64,000 nucleotides of DNA. Origin: Mucilaginibacter_A sp965201005. GTDB lineage: Bacteria; Bacteroidota; Bacteroidia; Sphingobacteriales; Sphingobacteriaceae. Shown here in pieces: positions 1 to 10,245 of the stretch (position 1 is its first letter; every line of letters starts with the position of its first letter). Below the pieces are notes generated by a model that was given only the letters and a program-made list of their open reading frames with translations, did not search any database and was not told where the DNA came from. The stretch lies in NCBI RefSeq assembly GCF_965201005.1, contig NZ_OZ241747.1:1860001-1924000 (forward strand), written 5' to 3'. Made by a program: the position numbers and the translations under genes.

Positions 1-1692
1 TTTCAGGTCAGGGAAATGAGAGTTTATTATGACAAGGCTACCATGCGCATTTGCAGAAATAAACAAATCATGTTTATCTTTTGCAGCAATTCCATAAGTA
101 GAAACGCTGATGTTTTTCAAAACAGTATTGGATAGTACGCCTACTTTTTCGCCCTCGTTTTTCGCAATCACACTTATGCTATTAGATAAACTGTTCGTGA
201 TAGTTAAGTTATTGATTTCTATTCCTGAAATGCTTCTTTTATCCACACAAATTTCTACTGCAGCGCGCCAGCCCCATTCGTGGTCAAAACCACCGCTGGC
301 CTTTATTTTGCAATCTGCAATAACCGTTGTTCCGCTAAAGTTATTATTGATGTTATTATCTTTACTTTCGGTAGGGAAGGTGGTACTGATCAAAACGGCC
401 GAACCTTGAGAAATATCTGTAAATAAACAACCTTCGATTTTATTACTGTCGCCGCCGTAAATTGCTGACCCATTGGCCAAAAAAGGTAGCTGGGCAGTGC
501 AATGCGTTATCAGGTTATATCCCGGTGAAAATTCCTGCTTCATAAAGGTAGTTGGCCAAATGGCAAAGCAATCATCTCCTGTATTCCGGGCTGTACAGTT
601 TTCTATGGTGGAGTGGTTCATCCCGACACAAAAATTTATCCCGTCGGCAATGGTGTTCCGCATCCGGCAATCGGTAATTTTCAGTTTACTGGAATTTTCG
701 ATCCACATGCCGACTTTTGTGTGCTCAACCCAAAGGCGCGAGATAGTAGAGTTGGTGCCGTAAGAGCCGACTATGCCATCGTTGGCTTCGCTGTCACTTC
801 TGTAGTTTAGTTTGCCAATGATCGCAAAATCAGAAAGATGGATATTATTTCCATTACCTATTATCCGCACCCGCTTGGTTGCATCGGTGTAAAGTGTTTC
901 GTCTCCGGTTAAAATTGTATGCCACATTCCGGCTCCTTGAATGGTTACATTTGCAGGTACAACAATATCCCCGGTAATTTTAAATGTTCCGGTCGGGATC
1001 CAAACACTTTTTCCGGTTTTTGCAGCCTCAGCTATACAATTTCTGAATGCTGCTGTATAATCATCCTTAAAATCACTTCCCAAAAAGTTTTTACCGGTAA
1101 CGGATAAAGAATTTGCAGGTGCCTTTAATGCCGGTGCAACGTTTTCAAGGTCAGCAAGATCAATAATGCAGTATTGAGCTTCACCTGATTGGCTTTCGTC
1201 TTTTTGTATCCTTATCAGATCTCCTTTTTTGATCTGAACATTAGTGATTCGGACCTCGTTATAAAAATTCCTTGCTTTTCCGGCCGAAGGATCATTAGTA
1301 AAGGGATATTTGCCATAAAGCCAGGAATAACGCGATGAAATCAGCTGCCGCCCTACAAGCTTTCCGTTTCTGTAAACACCTAAAGTAGCGTTGAGGCCGT
1401 TGCCTTCCTTCTTATCAGGAAGACTATACCTGATAACCATTGTGTTTGCAATAACAGTGGAAGTAAATTCTACAAACTGCCCTTTGGCACTAAGCTTTAC
1501 ACACTTTTGTCCGGATGATTCTGTTTCGACTTGATAAGGCCCGTACTTTGGCCCAAGGACTGTTCCGGTTGTTTTCATCTGCTCTGCTTCAAAGGTCGTC
1601 CAGGGAATAGTTGCGCCGTATTTTTCTTTAGCGAAGCAAACAGAGGTGACAAGAACCAGAACGATAATCAGGCATTTGTTTTTGATATTCAT
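1..1692 (-). CDS. Secreted beta-helix glycoside hydrolase, GH87-like (3' end cut by window edge)
   Basis: The reading frame opens at ATG 1692 and stays open to position 1, so the C-terminus is missing. Residues 1-20 form a signal peptide (MNIKNKCLIIVLVLVTSVCF). A carbohydrate-binding-like beta-sandwich follows (about 30-170, FEAEQM at its start), then a right-handed parallel beta-helix. Asp350 (IADGINF) and the pair Asp373-Asp374 (NTGDDCFAIW) are spaced 23 and 1 apart, the spacing I recall for the three catalytic aspartates of GH87 alpha-1,3-glucanase. It would cut alpha-glucan outside the cell or at its surface. It is the last gene of the SusC/SusD locus and follows a GH97 remnant, which also points to alpha-glucan. 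The fold is secure; the GH87 assignment is inference, and a GH55 or pectate-lyase-like enzyme is the alternative. Confidence 0.72.
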   Translation of the reverse strand, partial: MNIKNKCLIIVLVLVTSVCFAKEKYGATIPWTTFEAEQMKTTGTVLGPKYGPYQVETESSGQKCVKLSAKGQFVEFTSTVIANTMVIRYSLPDKKEGNGLNATLGVYRNGKLVGRQLISSRYSWLYGKYPFTNDPSAGKARNFYNEVRITNVQIKKGDLIRIQKDESQSGEAQYCIIDLADLENVAPALKAPANSLSVTGKNFLGSDFKDDYTAAFRNCIAEAAKTGKSVWIPTGTFKITGDIVVPANVTIQGAGMWHTILTGDETLYTDATKRVRIIGNGNNIHLSDFAIIGKLNYRSDSEANDGIVGSYGTNSTISRLWVEHTKVGMWIENSSKLKITDCRMRNTIADGINFCVGMNHSTIENCTARNTGDDCFAIWPTTFMKQEFSPGYNLITHCTAQLPFLANGSAIYGGDSNKIEGCLFTDISQGSAVLISTTFPTESKDNNINNNFSGTTVIADCKIKASGGFDHEWGWRAAVEICVDKRSISGIEINNLTITNSLSNSISVIAKNEGEKVGVLSNTVLKNISVSTYGIAAKDKHDLFISANAHGSLVIINSHFPDLK

Positions 1693-1706
1693 GATCTTGT
1701 TAAAAT

Positions 1707-2577
1707 TTAAGACTTTTTCATGTATTTAAACGCGGTGTCCAGTTGCCGTTGATAATCTGTCGCGGAGCTGGAAGTTTCATTGTGCATGATCATTTTACGC
1801 CTTTTGATACCGCGTAAGCTCCTTGCTGTCAAAATCAGGATAAGACGTTACAAAACTGAAAAAATTTTCTTTCCGGAACCCAAACCAGTATTCCCGGCCG
1901 GTGTTCCGGCCTGCTACCAAAAAACCTTTGATACTGTTTTTATCGGCAAAATTTATGTAACGTATTACATTCGCTGTATTGGCAATGTGAATCCCGGTCG
2001 GGATCAATTTGCCATCGGCCAATAAATAATCAGAGCAGGAATAAGCCCAGGTGCCTTTGCCGGTTTGCATTTCCCACCAAACGCCAACAAATTTCATCGG
2101 CTTGATCCAGGAAGTATTTTCAAATTTGGAAGGGTCATTTAAGTTCAGTGTCAACTTAGAAGCTAAAAGGTTTAGAAATATATATCTAAAACCAACGCCA
2201 TCACTAAATACACGGAAAACAATATCGATTGCCCTGCCAGGATTATTTTGTTTCGGATGAACGGTGAGCTGCCTATAATGGTTGTGGATATGGTTTGCTT
2301 CGCCCCAAACCGGACTCCGGGTTGTATCCACAGTTTTGGTTTCGGAAGATGAAATGATAAAACTATTGGTAAAAGAAGTATTGTTTGTAAGTTTAAAACC
2401 CATTTCAGAGGGTTTGATAACAGGTTTTCTGCCGTAGTAAACCAAATATTCCGGTTTTCCGATGTTTAGCTTAAATTCAAGTTTAACCATATCCAAACTT
2501 GCACTTAAACCGCTATTTTGTGCAATTATGTGGTTAGCGGAAAAAAGGCCGAGTAAAAGGGCGAATATTTTTTTCAT
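1707..2577 (-). pseudogene. Decayed GH97 alpha-glucosidase (SusB-like)
   Basis: The frame starting at ATG 2577 has a signal peptide (MKKIFALLLGLFSANHIIAQ) and an N-terminal GH97 domain. At about residue 140 it jumps directly to the catalytic barrel (WIKPMKFVGVWWEMQTGKGTWAY, then AGRNTGREYWFG and FVTSYPDFD), so the linker and the first part of the barrel are deleted. The main frame stops at 1795. The family sequence resumes in another frame (MHNETSSSATDYQRQLDTAF, about 1719-1785) and stops at 1707. Intact GH97 enzymes are about 640-720 residues; this keeps under 300, with an internal deletion, a frameshift and a lost C-terminus. It cannot be an active glucosidase. It sits between susD and the beta-helix enzyme in the same direction. 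Confidence 0.85.
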
Positions 2578-2724
2578 TTTTTGTTGATTAAATTGCCCAA
2601 TATTATTCGGGTTGAAGTTCAAATAATATTGGGAAGTAATCGGCAGATTGTATTCGGATAAGTTTTTTGGAAGATTTTTAAGTGTGTTGTTTCAAGCCAG
2701 TTCAAATTGATGTTGATCATTTTT

Positions 2725-2802
2725 GATACTTCTTTTACCGGGTAAAATTATGCATTGTTTGCAGGGTACAAACACTGGATTTTTTGCCGATAAAAGAAGC
2801 AT
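2725..2802. repeat. Inverted pair of the GATGCTTCTTTTA motif
   Basis: GATACTTCTTTTACCGGG (2725-2742) and CCGATAAAAGAAGCAT (2787-2802) face each other across about 45 bp in the 310-bp gap between the GH97 remnant and susD. The arrangement recurs at 7941-8034, 10246-10339 and 53867-53963. It could act as a transcription terminator for susD or be a REP-type doublet. I see nothing else in this gap. Confidence 0.7.
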
Positions 2803-2888
2803 TATTTTTTTCCGGGGTTAAGTTTAATCAAGTAAACATAAAGCCTGAACAAATTATAAGCTTGTGTTCAATGCCCCCAGGTTAATTA

Positions 2889-4706
2889 TCAATAACCTGG
2901 GTTTTGCTTGATTTTGCTGTTGCTGTTCAACTCGTTGATCGGAATGGGCCAAGAATAAGATTTACCCTCGTTGAAGCTGAGCGGCCCATTTACATTGATA
3001 GCTGTTTTAAAGTAAGCGGCTTCGGATGGGCCAATCCGCCATCTGCATACATCATACCACCAATGGCCTTCGTTAAATAATTCTGCCCAACGTTCGTAAT
3101 ATAAAGGTTTAGTACCTAAAACAGGATCACTTTTGGCAACGGTATTATCCGAAAGCGATTTATAATCAACCGGAGAAATTGTATTTATTGCGTAACCATA
3201 AGCTCTGCGCTTAACTTTATTGACATATTCCAAACCGGTGACATTATCGCCGCTGCTTATCGAGGCTTCGGCATATAGCAGATAAATATCGGCCATACGC
3301 AACAGGTAGTAATTCCAGGCATCAGCTACACCATTATTATTTAAACCTACGTTTTCGTTATAAGTAATGGGCGCATATTTTTTTACACCCCAACCATACA
3401 CGCCGGTATTGCCTGCGTAAAAGTTGGGCTTTGCCGCAGGGGCATAATTTACACCGTCAAACCTAATTGAATCAACCCAAGGCTGCAAGGCGTTTACAAA
3501 TAAACGAGGATCAGCTGTTTTGTTCGCACGAACTTGCAGAGCCGCTTGTTTATAAACAGGGTCTATAACCAATTTTGGATTATTGTATTTTGGGCCGATG
3601 GCTGCACTATACTTCGGGTTAGCTACCAAACTGTAATTAGTGCCGAGCGGATAACCAAAGCGCAACACGTTCTGATCGTGAAAAAACTCATTGCCATAGC
3701 CCATTGGATAAGCACCGCCTTCAGTGCCATCTCCGCCTAATACAAAAGGAGCCCAAATTAAGCCATCAATTGAAGTGGCGTTGGCTGCAGGGCTGTAAAT
3801 GCCATAACCACCTTGCGAGTTAGGGTCGATATTTAATTCAAATAAAGATTCTTCGTTAAATTCGTTGGTATTGTTTCCATTAAAAGCATCCTGGTATTTG
3901 GAAAAAGGCATTAAAGTTTTACCGCTGTTCTGGATTACATCAAGTAAAGTAGTTTTGGCATTAGCCCAATCCTGTGTAAAAACGTATGCCTTGCCTAATA
4001 AACCTTTAGCTGACCATTCTGTAACACGACCAACATCATTTCCTGTCCATACTTTTCCTTTAAGTAATGTTGCGGATTGTTTTAGGTCTGATTCAATAAA
4101 AATCCATACATCTTTAACCGAACTGCGTACAACTTGTGTGCTGGCCAAATCAGGCGGTACAGTTGCAATAATAGGCACACCCATACCAGCATCATTAGCA
4201 CCACCTGCTACCACATATTTTTCGCCGAACAAACATTCTAATTGAAAATAGTAGTAAGCACGTAAAAAGTAGGCCTGGCCTAAAATATAATTAACGTTTT
4301 GTGTATCGCTTGCTTTGGCATATTTTGCATTATACAGATCTGCACCTGCAATAAGTACATTACAATTTTTTATACCGGAATACAATGCTCCCCAGGCATC
4401 GCTGGAGTGCGAGTTGCCAACGGTGAGATTGTTGGCAGCCATTTCATTCCAGCCTTGGTCGCCGTTAAAAACAGAGTTTACGCTGTGCATAGAGTTAGAT
4501 AATGCTTTCGGTAAAAAATTAAAACCGAAAAGTCCAGGGTCGCGAAGTGCAGAATAACTGGATGCTAAAACGCTGTTTAGATCACTAATAGATGCAGGAT
4601 AATTATTTGTGCTGTACACATCCGTTGCGCTTAGCAGGGAAGGGCTTTTTTTACAACTGGTGATCAAGCCAATGGCCAACAGTGCTATATATAGTTTCTT
4701 TATCAT
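2889..4706 (-). CDS. SusD/RagB-family outer-membrane glycan-binding lipoprotein
   Basis: It is a surface lipoprotein that binds oligosaccharide and caps the SusC barrel. I chose ATG 4706 because it gives a clean lipoprotein signal (MIKKLYIALLAIGLITSC, Cys18 as the lipid site); an ATG at 4730 would add eight residues before it. The length of 605 residues, the alpha-helical TPR-like body (ILGQAYFLRAYYYFQL) and the conserved C-terminal part (YYERWAELFNEGHWWYDVCRW; final NPGY) are typical of SusD/RagB. It lies directly downstream of susC with almost no gap, so the two are co-transcribed. The glycan is not shown by this protein; the neighbouring GH97 remnant and GH87-like enzyme suggest alpha-glucan. 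Confidence 0.95.
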   Translation of the reverse strand: MIKKLYIALLAIGLITSCKKSPSLLSATDVYSTNNYPASISDLNSVLASSYSALRDPGLFGFNFLPKALSNSMHSVNSVFNGDQGWNEMAANNLTVGNSHSSDAWGALYSGIKNCNVLIAGADLYNAKYAKASDTQNVNYILGQAYFLRAYYYFQLECLFGEKYVVAGGANDAGMGVPIIATVPPDLASTQVVRSSVKDVWIFIESDLKQSATLLKGKVWTGNDVGRVTEWSAKGLLGKAYVFTQDWANAKTTLLDVIQNSGKTLMPFSKYQDAFNGNNTNEFNEESLFELNIDPNSQGGYGIYSPAANATSIDGLIWAPFVLGGDGTEGGAYPMGYGNEFFHDQNVLRFGYPLGTNYSLVANPKYSAAIGPKYNNPKLVIDPVYKQAALQVRANKTADPRLFVNALQPWVDSIRFDGVNYAPAAKPNFYAGNTGVYGWGVKKYAPITYNENVGLNNNGVADAWNYYLLRMADIYLLYAEASISSGDNVTGLEYVNKVKRRAYGYAINTISPVDYKSLSDNTVAKSDPVLGTKPLYYERWAELFNEGHWWYDVCRWRIGPSEAAYFKTAINVNGPLSFNEGKSYSWPIPINELNSNSKIKQNPGY

Positions 4707-4729
4707 AGTTATAATTTTTGTAGTAAGCA

Positions 4730-7700
4730 TTAAAAGTTTACATCAATACCCATAGAGTAAATTCTGGTTTGCGGGTAATTGGTTGGTATATCAAGCCCGC
4801 GTGTAGTTACATTACCAGCACCACTCGGAGTATAAGCACTTCCCAATTCAGGATCAAGACCGGTGTATTTAGTAATAACAAAAAGGTTATTGGCCATAAT
4901 AAACACACGTAAGTTTTTAACAGCTACTTTTTTCAACATGTTGTTTGAAATCGTATATCCTAACTGAACGTTTTTAAGTTTAAGATAGCTGCCATTTTCC
5001 ACAAAATAACTGTTTACGGAAGTGTAATTTTGATTAGGGTCTAAAGTAAAACCACCAGCAGTAGGTATCCCTAAACGAGGTTGCGAAGTTAAACCATTGT
5101 TCCCCAAGAAGGAATCATTAAATACCTGGCTGGTCGTATTACCATCAGCAAAACGATATTGTTCGTAAGCTTTAACACCATTGAACAATTGAACACCTAA
5201 AACACCATTGAACAACATAGCCAGATCAAACCCTTGGTAATTAAGGTGTACGTTGATACCATAAACTACTTTAGGGTTTGGGTTACCGATTATCTGACGG
5301 TCATTAGCGTTGATAACACCATCACCATTTGTATCCTGATAAATTAAATCACCTGCGTGTGCTATGTTTTTGATATCATTGACAGATTGTTTGGCAGCAG
5401 TAGCGTCATTATTAAATATACCTAACACTTTGTAACCATAGAATGAACCGAAAGGAAGGCCTGCTTTGGTAATCGTAATCGTTTGGTTAGGCATGGCATT
5501 AAAGCCATAATCACCGTTATTATAGAAGTTATAACCATCGGAGACCGAACTTGTTGCCGTACCGTCAAGGCTGATTACTTTATTTTTGTTAAAGCCTGCA
5601 TTAGCACTTACGTCGAAACCAAGTTTTCCTATCTTATCACGATAGCCCACTAAAAATTCAAAACCACGATTATTTGCTTTACCTATATTGGTAACAAAAG
5701 GCGCAGTAAAACCAGAACTTGTAGGCAACTGTAAACCATAAAGCATGTCCTTCGTGTTTTTATTATAGTATTCTGCTGTGAAATATAATTTACTGCCTAA
5801 AGCCTCTCCATCAATACCAAAGTTGGTTTCTGTAGTGGTTTCCCAGTGTATATTAGGGTTTGGGATGCCGGGTATAGTGTTCGCTATAGTGAGCGGGGCT
5901 CCGGGTGCGAAGTTTTGCCCACCTGCCGAAACACCTGCTGTGCTGGTAAACTGCCTGTAAGCCGCTGTATAAAGATATGGAGGGATCGCGCTATTGCCCA
6001 ATGAACCATAGCTGGCACGGAATTTTAGTGAACCTACGGCTGATTTAAGCGGGTCAAAAAACGGTTCTTCGCTGATACTCCAGCCAATTGACCCAGCAGG
6101 GAACACACCACGTTGTTTGGACGGGCCAAATTTAGTAAAATCAGCATCCTGCCTTATAGAGGCAGACAAGTAATACCTGCTGGCATAATTATAATTGATA
6201 CGGCCAAATTGAGATTTAATTAAGCCATTTGGGTCATAATGACCACTGACAGCCAAACCTGAAGCATTGGTTTGTATAAAAGCATAACCTGGTAAACCTA
6301 CTGATGTTTCGTTTGCATTGATGTTGTTATATTTATTTACGATCTGCTCATAACCGGCCAGAGCATCAATATGATGTTTACCAAAATTCTGGTTATAAGT
6401 AAGCAGGTAATTGGTCAACAATTGTGTGCTTTGGATAGAATATTTATTTAAAGCATTATTAGGTTGTTGAACCGAACCAAAATTATAGCTGTTCTGAAAA
6501 TAATCCTGCGTTTCCAAATAATAATTATACCCAATATTAGTGCGAAAATTTAAGTGAAAAGGTAATTTAACATCTGCGTAAACATTGGTCTGAAGGTTGT
6601 TTTTTGAATTTTGCACCTGGGCAGATTGGATAGCACCATAAGGGTTGGCCCCGGAAAAAGCTAAACCTAAATAACCGGTTGGCTCACCACCATATCCGGT
6701 ACCAGAACTGTTAAAAACCGGTATGATCGGTTGCGTTCTGAAAGGCGCATTATGAAAATCAGCCTGACTGCCAATTGGCGGTGCAGTCTGGCGCTGAGAG
6801 AACGCTACCTGTTCCCCAATCTGAAGAAATTTAGTGAGTTTGTAATCTGTATTGATACGGCCTCCTCCTATATTGGAGAAATTATTGAGTAATATGCCTT
6901 TTTGTCCGTTGTAGAAGCCCGAAAACAAATAGTTAACCACAGGTGATGACCCAGAAATTGACAAGTTATAATTTTGCTCGTAGGCTTTGCGGTAAAGGGT
7001 ATGCACCCAATCCGTATTAGCTAAAGTGTCTAGGCGGTTGGCCCCGGCGAAAGTTGTTGGGCTAACAATGTTTAATAACTTTATAAAACCATCTTTATCT
7101 AACAGGTTGACCAGTTTAGGATTAGTTATTCCATAACGCGCACTAAAATTTATCGTTGGTTTAGTGCCTGTACCAGACCCTTTTTTAGTTGTAATGATCA
7201 ATACACCACCTGCGGCGGATGCACCATAAATGGATGCAGAACTTGCATCTTTTAATACATCAATTGTGGCTATATCCTGTACGTTAATACTACTCACATC
7301 TGGTACGCGGATCCCGTCAACAATATATAACGGTGGTGGCTGGTTGAAAGACTCCAAGCCCCTGATTGTAATCGTCGGGGTAGCATCCGGTGCGCCTGAG
7401 TTTGTGACTACGTTAACACCAGGAACCCTGCCTTGCAAAGCAGCTATCGGATTGGTAATAGGCTGGTCTTTAAACGTATTGCCATTTACTGACCCTACCG
7501 AACCGGTAATATCCCTTCTTCTTTGTGTGCCATAACCGATCACCACCACATCATTCAAAGTGCGTACATCCGTTTTAAGCTGCACATCAATTTGGGTACG
7601 GCCATTTAAAGTTACTTCCTGTTTAACATAACCGATTGAAGAAAAAACCAATACATCATTTGCAAAAGCAGAAATTGTATAGTTACCGTTTACCCCGGTA

Positions 7701-7864
7701 TTTGTACCCTTTACTGTGGCTTTGATAATTACACTTACGCCTGGCAATGGTTGTCCGGTGTCATCAGTAACTTTTCCGCTCACGGTAATTTGTGCAAATG
7801 CTGTAAATGAAAACAGCAGCAATACGGGGAAGAAAAGTAATTTTAGTAATTGTTTTTTATTCAT
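4730..7864 (-). CDS. SusC/RagA-family TonB-dependent outer-membrane transporter
   Basis: It is the energy-dependent oligosaccharide importer that partners the SusD lipoprotein. The 1044 residues comprise a signal peptide (1-24), a carboxypeptidase-regulatory-like domain (about 27-100, VSGKVTDDTGQPLPGVSV), the SusC-type motif VVVIGYGTQRRRDITGSVGS (about 106-125), a plug domain and a 22-strand barrel ending in phenylalanine (SMGIDVNF), as expected for BAM-dependent insertion. The plug carries the usual NPIAALQGRVPGV and YIVDGIRVP segments. It is the first gene of the susCD pair, with the SusR-like regulator gene about 540 bp upstream on the same strand. No N-terminal STN domain is present, so regulation through an anti-sigma factor is unlikely. 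Confidence 0.97.
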   Translation of the reverse strand: MNKKQLLKLLFFPVLLLFSFTAFAQITVSGKVTDDTGQPLPGVSVIIKATVKGTNTGVNGNYTISAFANDVLVFSSIGYVKQEVTLNGRTQIDVQLKTDVRTLNDVVVIGYGTQRRRDITGSVGSVNGNTFKDQPITNPIAALQGRVPGVNVVTNSGAPDATPTITIRGLESFNQPPPLYIVDGIRVPDVSSINVQDIATIDVLKDASSASIYGASAAGGVLIITTKKGSGTGTKPTINFSARYGITNPKLVNLLDKDGFIKLLNIVSPTTFAGANRLDTLANTDWVHTLYRKAYEQNYNLSISGSSPVVNYLFSGFYNGQKGILLNNFSNIGGGRINTDYKLTKFLQIGEQVAFSQRQTAPPIGSQADFHNAPFRTQPIIPVFNSSGTGYGGEPTGYLGLAFSGANPYGAIQSAQVQNSKNNLQTNVYADVKLPFHLNFRTNIGYNYYLETQDYFQNSYNFGSVQQPNNALNKYSIQSTQLLTNYLLTYNQNFGKHHIDALAGYEQIVNKYNNINANETSVGLPGYAFIQTNASGLAVSGHYDPNGLIKSQFGRINYNYASRYYLSASIRQDADFTKFGPSKQRGVFPAGSIGWSISEEPFFDPLKSAVGSLKFRASYGSLGNSAIPPYLYTAAYRQFTSTAGVSAGGQNFAPGAPLTIANTIPGIPNPNIHWETTTETNFGIDGEALGSKLYFTAEYYNKNTKDMLYGLQLPTSSGFTAPFVTNIGKANNRGFEFLVGYRDKIGKLGFDVSANAGFNKNKVISLDGTATSSVSDGYNFYNNGDYGFNAMPNQTITITKAGLPFGSFYGYKVLGIFNNDATAAKQSVNDIKNIAHAGDLIYQDTNGDGVINANDRQIIGNPNPKVVYGINVHLNYQGFDLAMLFNGVLGVQLFNGVKAYEQYRFADGNTTSQVFNDSFLGNNGLTSQPRLGIPTAGGFTLDPNQNYTSVNSYFVENGSYLKLKNVQLGYTISNNMLKKVAVKNLRVFIMANNLFVITKYTGLDPELGSAYTPSGAGNVTTRGLDIPTNYPQTRIYSMGIDVNF

Positions 7865-7940
7865 AATCGGTTAATAATTAGTTTTGAAAAATGATAGCGT
7901 TGTTTTTGATCGTTTTTAAAAAATTTCAATATTGTTTTCT

Positions 7941-8034
7941 ATGCTTCTTTTAGCACATAAAAAATCAGTGGGTTTCGTGTGTTTATTATACAACGAAAAT
8001 GTGGGCACTAATTTTTACATGCTAAAAGAAGCAT
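7941..8034. repeat. Inverted motif pair in the susC upstream region
   Basis: ATGCTTCTTTTAGC (7941-7954) and GCTAAAAGAAGCAT (8021-8034) are exact inverted copies about 66 bp apart, inside the 542-bp gap 7865-8406 between susC and the SusR-like gene. The susC promoter must lie in this gap, so the pair could affect its expression. The rest of the gap is AT-rich, with only a weak 70-codon ORF that I do not accept. Confidence 0.7.
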
Positions 8035-8406
8035 TGTTATCAATCCCGGGTATAGCAGAATATCTTGTACAAATTTTAAACAATCCTCAATGTTTCTGAT
8101 GTTTGCAAAACCATTAACAGGCATCAAAAAAAGTGCTCAGGCAATAAGCCATAATTTTGATCTGCATCCCAAAAAAAGCACAAGAAAACAGGTTTATAAT
8201 CAGGTAAAACAAACAAACTTCAAACAGCCGTTTATTGATGTATCAAAGAAAATGGTTATTTTCAGCGGATGCAAGTTTTTAAAACAAAATATAAACCAGT
8301 AAATAGAAAATTTTCTTTTAATGGTCTGTATTTCAATTCATTAAACTATAAAGGTTTCGGCAGATATATAAACTAAAATGGTAAAACACCAAATTATCAA
8401 ACAATG

Positions 8407-10011
8407 TTAAAAGGCATTGATGGCCATTATTGCATGTTCAAATTCCTCTTTCGGGATGTTTGCCCTACTTTTTATCCGAGCTTTATAATTGTAAATGGTG
8501 TTTATAGAATATTCTAAAATATTAGCGATTTTTTCAGTATCGGTGATGCCCAATCGCACTAAAGCAAATATCCGAAGGTCGGTGTTTAACAATTGGTTCG
8601 GCAAAAGTTTGATCTGGTTTTTCTCGGCAAAAAGTAGATTAAAACCATTAACAAAGTTTGGAAAGATTTTTAGAAATGCTTTATCAAAATTAAAGAAAAG
8701 TTCTTCGCGTTCTTTGTTCAGGTTGATGTTATCGATCAATACCCTGATATCTTCATAGCGTTTGGCAGTTAGTTTATTATCTACAGACCGTTTAAATTTT
8801 TCCAGCTTACTGATATATTCCGAAATCAAATTGAAGTAATAGCCAACATATTCTTCCTTGATCTTATCGGCTTCGTTTAGCTTGTTTAAACTTTGTTGTA
8901 AATTATGGTTCGTCTCAATGATAACCTTGTCCGCAATACGCAACTTTTTAAGCTGTTTGTAAATAATAGTTGCAAAAATGATGATAATAATAGCCAGCAC
9001 TGTTAGCGAGGAAGCATAAAAAAGCAAAATCCGCCGTTGGTTTTCAACAGAATTCAATTGTTTGGCTGCTATAACCGGTAAAATAGCACCAACCTGGATT
9101 TTGCGTTGCCGTGCACCGTAATAAATAGCATCGTCCATTGCCTGTTTTATAAAAACATAAGCGTTTTGAACATCGCCCTGCTGATACAGCAACTGGGCCA
9201 GGTTTAGCATCGCGGCCGCTTCTTTGGTTGAAGAACGGACATCCGCAATAGCGGCCCTGACTAATAGGTTGATAGCACTGTCCGGTCGGTCTTTTCTAAT
9301 ATAAATATCGCTTAACGTAGATGCTGTCACAGCAAATTCGTGAGGGCTTAAACGATATCTACTAATAAGGGTTTTTAAACTGACAACTGCTTTTTCGGTG
9401 TTTCCTAATTTCAGATATTTAAGGCCGTTGTAATATAAATATTCAAAAGAATTTTTGCTTGTTAGTGCCGTTGCCGAATCAATATATTTACCCGCTTGAG
9501 CATTATATACAGGCGTATAATAATCATCTTTGTCAAAGTCAGCCAGATCGTAATAAGTTCTGGCTGTAAGATAGTAATATTCCCGCCGTACACTATCAGG
9601 CAGTATTTTTACATTAACTGTTTTAAACGAATCAAATGCTTCTTTAAACATTCCTGAAGAAAGAAGAATAAAACCAAGGTCAACTTTACTTTGTGCTTCT
9701 TTTACCGGGTCTTTTAAAGCATAACTTATCTGCCTAAGCTTTTGCACATGGTTAAAAGCCTGATGATAATTAAAACTTTTGTACTCATTATATAGCTTAT
9801 CGTAAATAGCATAACGAACATTTAAGCTGGTGTTTGTACTTAAATTTAATTGCTGATGAAGGATTTCAATACGTTTTAATTTCTCGGAATCAAAGTGTTT
9901 TTTTTCTTCGATCGTTTTATTTAATTTCACTAATAAGCTATCATCGTGCTGGTTAGAAAAAGTTTTGTGAAATGAAAACACAAGAGTAATCAAAAGAAAT
10001 ATTCGGTACAT
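8407..10011 (-). CDS. SusR-like PUL regulator (TPR, transmembrane, DUF6377/HTH)
   Basis: This membrane-anchored regulator probably senses the locus's oligosaccharide in the periplasm and activates susCD. Residues 1-19 are a signal peptide, about 30-310 are TPR helices, about 326-352 are one membrane segment (LTVLAIIIIIFATIIYKQL), a coiled coil follows, and the C-terminal 150 residues are a DUF6377-type cytoplasmic domain. The end resembles a helix-turn-helix (DTEKIANILEYSINTIYNYKARIKSRA). The length (534) and domain order are those of SusR of the Bacteroides starch locus. It lies directly upstream of susC on the same strand, separated by a long gap, so it probably has its own promoter. The ligand is unknown; alpha-glucan is inferred from neighbours. 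Confidence 0.85.
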   Translation of the reverse strand: MYRIFLLITLVFSFHKTFSNQHDDSLLVKLNKTIEEKKHFDSEKLKRIEILHQQLNLSTNTSLNVRYAIYDKLYNEYKSFNYHQAFNHVQKLRQISYALKDPVKEAQSKVDLGFILLSSGMFKEAFDSFKTVNVKILPDSVRREYYYLTARTYYDLADFDKDDYYTPVYNAQAGKYIDSATALTSKNSFEYLYYNGLKYLKLGNTEKAVVSLKTLISRYRLSPHEFAVTASTLSDIYIRKDRPDSAINLLVRAAIADVRSSTKEAAAMLNLAQLLYQQGDVQNAYVFIKQAMDDAIYYGARQRKIQVGAILPVIAAKQLNSVENQRRILLFYASSLTVLAIIIIIFATIIYKQLKKLRIADKVIIETNHNLQQSLNKLNEADKIKEEYVGYYFNLISEYISKLEKFKRSVDNKLTAKRYEDIRVLIDNINLNKEREELFFNFDKAFLKIFPNFVNGFNLLFAEKNQIKLLPNQLLNTDLRIFALVRLGITDTEKIANILEYSINTIYNYKARIKSRANIPKEEFEHAIMAINAF

Positions 10012-10245
10012 GTAAAAATAAAATCTAACCTGAGATTGTAATATAAAGTAAAAATAATACTTCTTTTATAACTTCTCCGTAATGCTTCATTTACATTGTT
10101 TTTTTCGCCGGATAATTGCGATCAACTTAAGTTCGATTAATACCTTCCAAAAAAATTTCAATTTCAGAAGATATAAATATTAAAGCATCTGTAATTCGGA
10201 AAATTATATTTGCGCCTGTTTTTAATTTTTGTTGACGATTTTACG

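Noticed and set aside
8021..8034. Motif as a binding site specific to susC control
   Set aside because: The same motif occurs about 50 times, including inside unrelated genes, so a locus-specific operator is unlikely.
8090..8302. A 70-codon plus-strand ORF in the gap upstream of susC
   Set aside because: It has no family features, contains AT-rich low-complexity codons and lies in the regulatory region between two minus-strand genes.
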